DNA of 64,000 nt from Streptomyces sp. NBC_01264 (lineage in GTDB: Bacteria; Actinomycetota; Actinomycetes; Streptomycetales; Streptomycetaceae), in contig NZ_JAPEOX010000001.1 in the NCBI RefSeq assembly GCF_026340675.1, positions 5,022,001 to 5,086,000 of the forward strand. Direction: 5' to 3'. The translations under genes and the position numbers were made by a program. Below, in pieces: positions 36,293-43,317 of this stretch. Every line of letters begins with the position of its first letter. Within the stretch, counting starts at the first letter, position 1. The notes under the pieces are model-generated. The model had not been told where the DNA came from, searched no databases, and saw nothing but the letters and a program-made list of their open reading frames with translations.

Positions 36293-37759
36293 ATGACGAT
36301 CCGCGAATTCAAGATGCCCGATGTGGGCGAGGGCCTCACCGAGGCCGAGATCCTCAAGTGGTACGTCCAGCCGGGTGACACCGTCACCGACGGCCAGGTC
36401 GTGTGCGAGGTGGAGACGGCGAAGGCGGCCGTCGAGCTGCCGATCCCCTTCGACGGGGTCGTGCACGCGCTCCTCTTCGAGGAGGGCGTCACGGTCGACG
36501 TCGGCCAGGTCATCATCTCGGTCCGGACCGGCCCGGCCGACGAGGCCCCGGCGGCGGCAGCCCCGGTGGCGGCCCCCGTGGCCGCTCCCGTGGCGGCTCC
36601 CGTGGCCGCCGCCGAGGCGGAGCCCGAGGCCCCCGCCGCCCGCCAGCCCGTCCTGGTCGGCTACGGAGTCTCCACCGCCTCCACGAAGCGCCGCCCGCGC
36701 AAGGCCGCGCCGCAGTCGGCGGTCGCCGCGCAGAACGGCACCGGAGTGGCCCACGCCGCGCCCGCTCCGGCGGCTCCGGCCGCCCCCGTGGCGGTCCCCG
36801 TCCAGGGCGGCGCGGGCAGGGCACTGGCGAAGCCGCCCGTGCGCAAGCTCGCCAAGGACCTCGGCATCGACCTGGCCGTCGTGGTCCCCACCGGCGACGG
36901 CGGGGTCGTGACCCGCGAGGACGTGCACGCCGCGGCCGCCGCGGCCATCACCCCGCAGGCCGTTTCCCCGGCGGTCCCGGTGGCCCAGGCCGCCGCTCCG
37001 GCGGCTCCCGTACAGGCCCCGGCTCCGGCGCAGGCCCCGGCCGAGGTGTCCGGGTCCGCCCGCGAGACCCGTATCCCGGTCAAGGGCGTCCGCAAGGTCA
37101 CCGCCCAGGCCATGGTCGGCTCCGCCTTCACCGCGCCGCACGTCACGGAGTTCATCACCTTCGACGTGACCCGCACGATGAAGCTGGTCCAGGAGCTCAA
37201 GGAGGACCCGGACCTCGCGGGGCTCCGGATCAACCCGCTGCTCCTGATCGCCAAGGCCGTCCTCGTGGCGATCCGCCGGAACCCGGACGTCAACGCCTCG
37301 TGGGACGAGGCGGCCCAGGAGATCGTGCTCAAGCACTACGTCAACCTGGGCATCGCGGCGGCCACGCCCCGCGGGCTGATCGTCCCGAACATCAAGGACG
37401 CCCACGCCAAGACGCTCGGCGAGCTGTCGCAGGCCCTGTCCGGACTGGTCGCCACGGCCCGCGAGGGCAAGACCTCCCCGGCGGACATGCAGCAGGGCAC
37501 GATCACCATCACCAACGTCGGCGTCTTCGGCGTCGACACCGGTACGCCCATCCTGAACCCCGGAGAGTCCGCGATCCTCGCGGTCGGCGCGATCAAGCTC
37601 CAGCCGTGGGTCCACAAGGGCAAGGTCAAGGCCCGCCACGTCACCACCCTGGCGCTGTCCTTCGACCACCGCCTCATCGACGGCGAACTCGGCTCCCGCT
37701 TCCTCGCGGACATCGCCGCCGTCCTGGAGCACCCCCGCCGTCTGATCACCTGGTCCTGA
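36293..37759 (+). CDS. bkdC: Branched-chain 2-oxoacid dehydrogenase E2 (operon 2)
   Basis: This protein has 488 residues from ATG, with GAGGAG 11 bp upstream. The lipoyl lysine is K44 in VETAKAA. A PVAA-repeat linker follows, then a peripheral-subunit-binding domain (KPPVRKLAKDLGIDLAVVVPTG), a second Ala/Pro/Gln linker and the catalytic domain with FDHRLIDGE. It is the acyltransferase core of the second complex. A strong terminator follows. Confidence 0.93.
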   Translation: MTIREFKMPDVGEGLTEAEILKWYVQPGDTVTDGQVVCEVETAKAAVELPIPFDGVVHALLFEEGVTVDVGQVIISVRTGPADEAPAAAAPVAAPVAAPVAAPVAAAEAEPEAPAARQPVLVGYGVSTASTKRRPRKAAPQSAVAAQNGTGVAHAAPAPAAPAAPVAVPVQGGAGRALAKPPVRKLAKDLGIDLAVVVPTGDGGVVTREDVHAAAAAAITPQAVSPAVPVAQAAAPAAPVQAPAPAQAPAEVSGSARETRIPVKGVRKVTAQAMVGSAFTAPHVTEFITFDVTRTMKLVQELKEDPDLAGLRINPLLLIAKAVLVAIRRNPDVNASWDEAAQEIVLKHYVNLGIAAATPRGLIVPNIKDAHAKTLGELSQALSGLVATAREGKTSPADMQQGTITITNVGVFGVDTGTPILNPGESAILAVGAIKLQPWVHKGKVKARHVTTLALSFDHRLIDGELGSRFLADIAAVLEHPRRLITWS

Positions 37760-37771
37760 CGGCCCCGAGGA

Positions 37772-37801
37772 CCGGCCTCCGGGTACCCACCCGGAGGCCG
37801 G
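37772..37801 (+). terminator. Terminator after the second bkd operon
   Basis: CCGGCCTCCGGGT and ACCCGGAGGCCGG form a perfect 13-bp stem with an ACCC loop, 12 bp after the E2 stop, followed by GATTT. Confidence 0.85.
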
Positions 37802-37897
37802 GATTTCATGCAAAACCACCCCCGCAATGTCCCTGCACCGCCTCTGACGTGCAGAAACCTCTTGGGGAACACCCTCATCCGATGTGACCATCGGTCC

Positions 37898-38845
37898 ATG
37901 TACTTCCGCGCTGCCACAGCAGACTCCACCGACCTGGACCGCGCTCTGGCCTACCCGGCCGACGGCCCCGTCCCCGCCCTCACCCCCGAGAAGATCCGCG
38001 AAGAGTTCGCCGCGGGCCAGATGCGCCCCGAGTGGACCTGGTTCGCCGAGGACGAGAACGGCGAGATCCTGGCCCGCGCCCTGTGGTGGGGCCGCGCCGA
38101 CAAGGAGAGCCCGAACGCGCTCGACTGCCTCCAGGTTCGGAGCTCCGTGGCCGACCCGGCCGCCGTCGCCGCCGGGCTGCTCGCCGCCGGGCACGAGGCC
38201 TTCGGCAAGCTCCCCGAGTACAACCTCTCGCTGCCGCGCGACTGGCGCACCTCCCCGGACGGCATGGCCGACGCGGTCGCCTGGCGCCAGAAGGCCGCCG
38301 CCGCCTCCGGTCTGGTCCGCGAGATCGAGCGGCTCCGCTTCGAGTGGACCCCGGCCGCCGGCACCGCCGAGCCCACCGGCCGCCTCGTCTTCCGCGAAGG
38401 CACCGACGAGGAATTCCTCGACGCCTTCGTCCGCCTCTCGTCCGGGAGCCTGGACCTGCACACGCAGAACGAGCTCCGCACGATCGACGCCGAGGAACTG
38501 GCGCGCGACGACATCGAGTTCTACACCGACTGCCCCGGCGAGCGCTCCTGGTGGCGCCTGGCCCACCTGCCCGACGGCACCCTCGCCGGCCTGGCGATCC
38601 CCTCCGCGACCCCGTACCACCGCAACGTCGGCTACCTCGGCGTGGTCCCCGAGCAGCGCGGCCAGGGCCTGATCGACGAGATCCTCGCCGAGATCACCCG
38701 CTTCCACGCCTCCGAGGGAGCCGACCGGATCACCGCCACCACGGACACCGTGAACGTCCCGATGGCCGCCGCCTTCACCCGCGCCGGCTACGAGGTCACG
38801 GAGATCCGCCTGGTCCTGGAGGCAGCGGCCGGAGCCACCGGCTGA
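37898..38845 (+). CDS. GNAT family N-acetyltransferase (double domain)
   Basis: This protein has 315 residues from the ATG at 37898. The C-terminal GNAT domain has the acetyl-CoA loop VGYLGVVPEQRGQGLIDEIL and NVPMAAAFTRAGYEV. The N-terminal half is a degenerate GNAT-like domain, as in mycothiol synthase-like tandem proteins. The acceptor is unknown. It is the last gene before a long hairpin and the metabolite cluster. Confidence 0.82.
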   Translation: MYFRAATADSTDLDRALAYPADGPVPALTPEKIREEFAAGQMRPEWTWFAEDENGEILARALWWGRADKESPNALDCLQVRSSVADPAAVAAGLLAAGHEAFGKLPEYNLSLPRDWRTSPDGMADAVAWRQKAAAASGLVREIERLRFEWTPAAGTAEPTGRLVFREGTDEEFLDAFVRLSSGSLDLHTQNELRTIDAEELARDDIEFYTDCPGERSWWRLAHLPDGTLAGLAIPSATPYHRNVGYLGVVPEQRGQGLIDEILAEITRFHASEGADRITATTDTVNVPMAAAFTRAGYEVTEIRLVLEAAAGATG

Positions 38846-38855
38846 CCTGGAGATG

Positions 38856-38913
38856 GGTGACGGGGCCACCACACCGCGGCCTTCCGGGCGGTGTGGACGG
38901 TGGCCCGGTCACC
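38856..38913 (+). terminator. Long interrupted hairpin after the GNAT gene
   Basis: GGGCCACC-ACACCGC (38863-38877) pairs with GCGGTGT (38888-38894) and GGTGGCCC (38899-38906), with the outer GGTGAC/GTCACC closing the stem. It begins 10 bp after the GNAT stop codon and marks the boundary between conserved genes and the metabolite cluster. Confidence 0.75.
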
Positions 38914-39155
38914 ATGGGGCGCCGCCGCCGGACGGTCCCGGCGGGTCCTGCCGGGCCGGACCCCCTCCGGCCCGGCCGAAGTCCGTGTCGCGGACCCCGT
39001 CGGGTGATCGGCGGGACGACGCGGCACATGCCGGTCTGATGGCCCGCCCTGCACGCACGGGCGAATGTGTGTGACGGGTCCACCTGGTTCTCGGACCGCT
39101 CCCCACCGCAGGGTTGAGGAGCGTCGGAGAACACGGGGGAAGGGATGGATCCGCA
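38914..39155. other. Intergenic region upstream of the transposase-like gene
   Basis: Together with the preceding hairpin this makes a 310-bp gap. It should contain the promoter of the transposase-like gene; GGGGGAAGGGA about 10 bp before the ATG may be its ribosome site. I searched by eye for terminal inverted repeats or a target duplication of an insertion sequence and saw none. No RNA gene or credible open frame is visible. Confidence 0.5.
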
Positions 39156-40307
39156 ATGACCGTCACGAGTCTTGAACGCCTGTCCACGCTGAGCAGCCGG
39201 TTCGTACCGGACCTGGTCGTGGGCGAGCTCTGTGCCGAGCTGTTCGCCTCGCTGCCGCGCAGCGACCAGCGGCGCAAGGGCGAGGTGTACCTGCGCGGCC
39301 TGCTGCAGGCCGAGGGGCGCAAGTCGATCCGGAACATCGCCGCGTACGTCGGGGACCGGGCGGCCGAACAGAGCCTGCACCACTTCGTCGTCTCCTCCAC
39401 CTGGGACTGGGGCCGGGTACGGGCCGCGCTGGCCCGCTACCTGGAGCGGGCACTGCCGCCCCAGGCCTGGGTGGTGCAGCCGGTGGTGATTTCCAAGGCC
39501 GGCACGGAGTCGGTGGGCGTGGACCGCCGGTTCGTGCCCGAGCTCGGGCAGATGGTCAACAGCCAGGCCGCCTACGGGGTCTGGTCGGTGGGTGAGGAGC
39601 AGAGCTGCCCGGTGAACTGGCGCCTGACCCTCTCCCGGAAGTGGCGCGACAGCATCGGTCCGCTGTCACCGAACGCCGGTGAATCCGAACTGGCCTCCAC
39701 CCCGCTGGAGTTGGTCGCCGGAGCCGTGGAGGAACTGCGGGGCTGGGTGGGGCGGACCCGTCCCGTGCTGCTCGACGTTCCCGACCTCGATCCCGCGGCG
39801 GTCGCACGACGCTTCGAGCCGAGCGGAACGCACTTCGTCGCGCCGGCCCGCGGCTCCCTGCGCGTCCGGTGCGTGGACGCGGTCCTGCCGGGCGCGGCCA
39901 ACCGCGAACTCGCCGCGCACCAGCTGCTCCTGATGGCGCGCACCCTGCGCCGGCCGGTGAGCTGGCGGGACCCGTCCACCGGGCGGCCCCGCGTCAGCCT
40001 GGTGGTCACCGTACGCGTGGAGCTGCCGAACGCTCCCAGGCCGCAGCTGCTGTTCGGCGAGTGGAGCGATCCGCGCGGCTGGCCCGACCAGTGCTGGGTC
40101 ACCGACATGACGCAGGCGCACCCGGGTGCGCTGCTGCGGCTGGCGAAGCGGGCGCGGCAGGTCGAGGCCGACTTCACCAACGTCGCCCAGAAGGTGGGGC
40201 TCACCGACTTCGGCGGCCGCTCCTTCGAAGGCTGGCACCGGCACACCACCCTGGCCTCCGCCGCGCACGCGGTCCGGGTCCTCACCCAGCGCGCCGCGGA
40301 GCACTAG
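39156..40307 (+). CDS. IS701-type transposase homologue, apparently catalytically dead
   Basis: This protein has 383 residues from ATG. The fold is that of IS701-family DDE transposases: SVGVDRRFVPELGQMVNSQ in the middle and a C-terminal QVEADFTN...GWHRHTTLASAAHAV matching the family's IEE-x-F and GWHRH block, so the third acidic residue (Glu) is kept. The usual catalytic DETGF before K-x-G is replaced by Q108-P-V-V-I, removing the first Asp. No inverted repeats flank it. Such proteins are often seen beside Streptomyces biosynthetic clusters, so a domesticated DNA-binding role is possible. Confidence 0.8.
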   Translation: MTVTSLERLSTLSSRFVPDLVVGELCAELFASLPRSDQRRKGEVYLRGLLQAEGRKSIRNIAAYVGDRAAEQSLHHFVVSSTWDWGRVRAALARYLERALPPQAWVVQPVVISKAGTESVGVDRRFVPELGQMVNSQAAYGVWSVGEEQSCPVNWRLTLSRKWRDSIGPLSPNAGESELASTPLELVAGAVEELRGWVGRTRPVLLDVPDLDPAAVARRFEPSGTHFVAPARGSLRVRCVDAVLPGAANRELAAHQLLLMARTLRRPVSWRDPSTGRPRVSLVVTVRVELPNAPRPQLLFGEWSDPRGWPDQCWVTDMTQAHPGALLRLAKRARQVEADFTNVAQKVGLTDFGGRSFEGWHRHTTLASAAHAVRVLTQRAAEH

Positions 40308-40331
40308 GCAGTCCGGGGAATGTCGCCGGGA

Positions 40332-42257
40332 TCAGCCGACGGCGTGCCTGTTCTGCCGCCGCCGCTCCTGGTCGAGGGCCTTGCGGGTGCGCTGCAGCTG
40401 GAGGGCGAGCTGCACCTGGAGGGCCTGGGTCGGCTTCTGCCAGTCCTCGCCGAGGATCTCGGTGATCCGCTCCAGCCTGCGGGAGACGGTGTTGGGGTGC
40501 ACGTGCAGGGACTCCGCCGCCCGAGACGGGCTGTTGGCCGAGGCGAAGTACGCCTCCATGGTGCGGATCAGCTCGGTGTACTGCTGGTCGTCGTAGTCGA
40601 GCACCGGACCGATGGTGTCGTTGATGAACCCGGCGATGTCCGGCTTCTCGGAGAGCAGGACACCGAGGAAGCCCAGCTCCTCGGGGGAGGCGCTGCTGCC
40701 GATGCCGGTGAGTGCGGTCACCGCGTCCAGGCAGCGCCGGGCCTCCTGGTACAGGTGGACGATCGCCGCCGGGGTGTCGGTCGGCCCGGCCGAGCCGGCG
40801 GTGACCGGCTTGCCGAGCACCGCGGAGAGCTCCTTGGCCGCCGTCCTGGCGATGTCGCCCGCCGCGGTGCCGGGGAGCAGCAGCACCACGAGGTCGCCGT
40901 CCACGCTCTTGAGGCCGTGGTGGCGGTTGGAGTACGAGGCGGCCCAGGCGGCCACTCGGCCCTGGATCCCCCCTTCGGGGCGGGCGATCACGACGACGTG
41001 GGGTTCGTCCAGGTTGAGCCCGAGGCGGCGGCTCTGCTCCGCGATCAGCGCCGGCGACAGCGACGGGCCGCGCAGCAGGTCGTGGAAGAACTCGTCGCGT
41101 ATGTGCCCTTCGGCGGCGGCCATGCCCTGGTTCATCAGCAGGACTACGGCGGTCACCTGGGCGGTGAGCGCGAGGAGTTGGAGGCGGTGGTCGGTGACCG
41201 GGGTGTCGGTGGCCAGGACGAGCGTGCCCAGCATCTCGTCGCCCGCGGCGATCGAGGCGACCCACACCCCGTCGCCCGCGTTCCGGGGCAGTCGGTCGGT
41301 GTGGGCGTCGAGCAGGGCGGTGCGGACCAGGGCCTCGTCCAGTTCCGGGAGGCCGGCGCCCGGGCCGGCGAGGGTCCGTCCCGCCGAGTCCCGTACGAGG
41401 AGGGTGCCGCCGAGGTCCTTGGCCGCCTCGGCGGTCAGGTTGCCGAGGCCGTCGCCGCGCAGCACGAGGTCGAGCAGGCGGCCGTGCGTCTCCCGGAGCC
41501 GGCGGGCGGTGGTGGAGGAGTCCAGGGCGCGGGAGGTGCCCTGTTCCAGCTCGACGACTTCGTACCGGGTCTGCTCGAGCAGGCGGGCCTTCTCGATCGC
41601 GACCGTCGCGAGGTCGGCGAGGGAGCTCATGAGGGAGGTCTCGTCGGGCGTGAAGTGCCGGATGTTGCGGTCCGCGACGTACAGGGAGCCCCACGTGGTG
41701 CCCTCGTGCCGGAGCGGGATGGCCATGACGGCGCGCAGGCCCTCGGCCTGCACCACTTCGTCGATGACCTTGCTGTGCCGGAAGCTCTGGTCGTTCATGT
41801 AGTCGGCCGACCAGAACGGCGAGGCTCCGTCGACGGCCCGCTTGCCGACGCCGCCGTCCAGCGGGACGGCGAACCCGATGGTCAGCGCCGAGGCGTGGCC
41901 GTCCGCCGAGCGCACCAGGGAGCACCCGCTCTCGGCGTCGTCGAGGGCGACCCAGGCCATGTCGAGCCCCAGCAGCAGCCGGGCCCGCCGCGTGATGACT
42001 TTGAGCAGGGCGTCCACGTCGTACGGAAGGGTCAGGTCGCGCGCGGTGTCCACGAGAGCGGCCAGGCCGGCTTCGCGCTGCTGGCGGCGGACGAAAAGGG
42101 CCCGTACTCCAAGGCTTTGGTCCCTCGCCCTGGTCAACTGGGCGAGCGCGGCACCGGACATGCCGGATTCGCGCGCCTTTCGTACCGCGTCATCGAATGC
42201 GGATGCCGGCGCCTCTCTGTTCAGCAGTTCCAGCATCTCGTAGGCATGGTCGACCAC
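40332..42257 (-). CDS. GAF-PucR type transcriptional regulator
   Basis: This protein has 641 residues from a GTG start; ATG 42236 is an alternative. Residues about 65-215 form a GAF domain (VDALLKVITRRARLLLGLDMAW, then VMAIPLRHEGTTWGSLYVADR). The middle has a CdaR/GGDEF-like region, and the C-terminus a PucR helix-turn-helix (YFASANSPSRAAESLHVHPN, then VSRRLERI). Such regulators sense small molecules via GAF and activate nearby catabolic or biosynthetic genes. It is divergent from the methyltransferase/pabAB unit and is the only regulator within the cluster, so probably pathway-specific. Confidence 0.85.
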   Translation of the reverse strand: MVDHAYEMLELLNREAPASAFDDAVRKARESGMSGAALAQLTRARDQSLGVRALFVRRQQREAGLAALVDTARDLTLPYDVDALLKVITRRARLLLGLDMAWVALDDAESGCSLVRSADGHASALTIGFAVPLDGGVGKRAVDGASPFWSADYMNDQSFRHSKVIDEVVQAEGLRAVMAIPLRHEGTTWGSLYVADRNIRHFTPDETSLMSSLADLATVAIEKARLLEQTRYEVVELEQGTSRALDSSTTARRLRETHGRLLDLVLRGDGLGNLTAEAAKDLGGTLLVRDSAGRTLAGPGAGLPELDEALVRTALLDAHTDRLPRNAGDGVWVASIAAGDEMLGTLVLATDTPVTDHRLQLLALTAQVTAVVLLMNQGMAAAEGHIRDEFFHDLLRGPSLSPALIAEQSRRLGLNLDEPHVVVIARPEGGIQGRVAAWAASYSNRHHGLKSVDGDLVVLLLPGTAAGDIARTAAKELSAVLGKPVTAGSAGPTDTPAAIVHLYQEARRCLDAVTALTGIGSSASPEELGFLGVLLSEKPDIAGFINDTIGPVLDYDDQQYTELIRTMEAYFASANSPSRAAESLHVHPNTVSRRLERITEILGEDWQKPTQALQVQLALQLQRTRKALDQERRRQNRHAVG

Positions 42258-42274
42258 GTCTATACCGCCCCCCG

Positions 42275-42293
42275 GTTCACAAGCCGTTCACAA
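42275..42293. promoter_or_regulatory. Direct repeat with 11-bp period upstream of the PucR-type gene
   Basis: GTTCACAA occurs at 42275-42282 and 42286-42293, one helical turn apart, 18-36 bp before the regulator start. An inverted pair GGACC/GGTCC at about 42296-42311 lies next to it. This may be an operator in the 287-bp divergent promoter region. Confidence 0.45.
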
Positions 42294-42544
42294 CCGGACC
42301 TTTGACGGTCCAATCGCTCTCTGGCCTGCATGAACGTAGCCCTTTAGGCAAGATCTGGTCAAGAATCTCGCGGGCGTTCGGCGAGGTCAGAGACGCGGAG
42401 GGTGATCGGGCCACCACTCCCCATGACCGATGCTGTCACCTGGACACCTTCTGGCAGGCACTGCCACGACGGCAGGGTGATCACCGAGCGCTCCGGTGCC
42501 GTCACCAGCGCGACCACGACTGCCGATGTTGGAGAAGTTCCCCC

Positions 42545-43294
42545 ATGTCTCAGGTGTCACAGATCCACGATGCGACCCGGCTCAAGAGCTTCGAGCGGTC
42601 CCTGCTGCGCAGTCACCTGTCCCTGACCCGGGAGGACCGTCCCCGGGAGTTCACGCTGGCCGGCCGGAACTGGGACCTGTTCGACGAGGTCTTCGCCCCC
42701 GTCTACTCCCCCTCCACCGGGATCGCCCTGGAACTCCTGGGACTCGGCCACCCGCAGGAGACCCCGCGTTCGGGTTCGTTCCTGGAGATCGGCTGCGGCA
42801 CCGGGGTCGTGGCCGTGATGAGCGCGCTGGCGGGCTACGACCGGGTGGTGGCGGCCGACATCAGCCCCTCCGCCGTGGAGAACGCGCACGTCAACGCGGA
42901 CAGACACGGGGTGACCGACCGTCTGCGGGCCGTGCACAGCGATCTGTTCTCGGGGCTGGGCGAGGACGAGCGGTTCGACATCGTCTTCTGGAGCTCCAAC
43001 TACGTGATGGGCCCCGAGAGTTACGAGTACAAGTCGGTGCACGAGCGGGCGTACGTGGACACTGGTTACCAGACGCACCGCAGGTTCCTGGAGCAGTCCG
43101 TGCTCTGGACCACCGCGGGCGGATCCGTGCTGCTGCACTTCAGCGACCGCGGCGACCTGGCCGCGCTGCACGAGATCGCCGCCGACTGCGGGCGCGAGCT
43201 GCGCCTGGTGGCGGGGCAGCGGGTCCGCGAGGGCGAGTACGGCGAAGACATGGTCGAGCACATGCTGCTCGAGATCCTGCCGCTCGGAGTCTGA
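42545..43294 (+). CDS. SAM-dependent methyltransferase (PrmC/HemK-like fold)
   Basis: This protein has 249 residues from ATG. Motif I is FLEIGCGTGVVAVMSA (residues near 80), with VVAADISPSAVENAHVNA as motif II. The HemK family's catalytic NPPY is replaced by SSNY in FDIVFWSSNYVMGPE, so it is not a release-factor glutamine methyltransferase and may act on a small molecule. It leads the pabAB unit, with 23 bp between them. O- or N-methylation of the cluster's aminobenzoate is a reasonable guess. Confidence 0.8.
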   Translation: MSQVSQIHDATRLKSFERSLLRSHLSLTREDRPREFTLAGRNWDLFDEVFAPVYSPSTGIALELLGLGHPQETPRSGSFLEIGCGTGVVAVMSALAGYDRVVAADISPSAVENAHVNADRHGVTDRLRAVHSDLFSGLGEDERFDIVFWSSNYVMGPESYEYKSVHERAYVDTGYQTHRRFLEQSVLWTTAGGSVLLHFSDRGDLAALHEIAADCGRELRLVAGQRVREGEYGEDMVEHMLLEILPLGV

Positions 43295-43317
43295 ATCAAT
43301 ACCGGGGGAGTTTCATC

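Noticed and set aside
36131..38872. Large minus-strand open frame opposite bkdC and the GNAT gene
   Set aside because: Both plus-strand genes have clear motifs, and the antisense translation is Gly/Asp/Arg-rich without any known fold.
39156..40307. Active insertion sequence
   Set aside because: The first catalytic Asp is Gln and no terminal inverted repeats or target duplication could be found by eye on either side.
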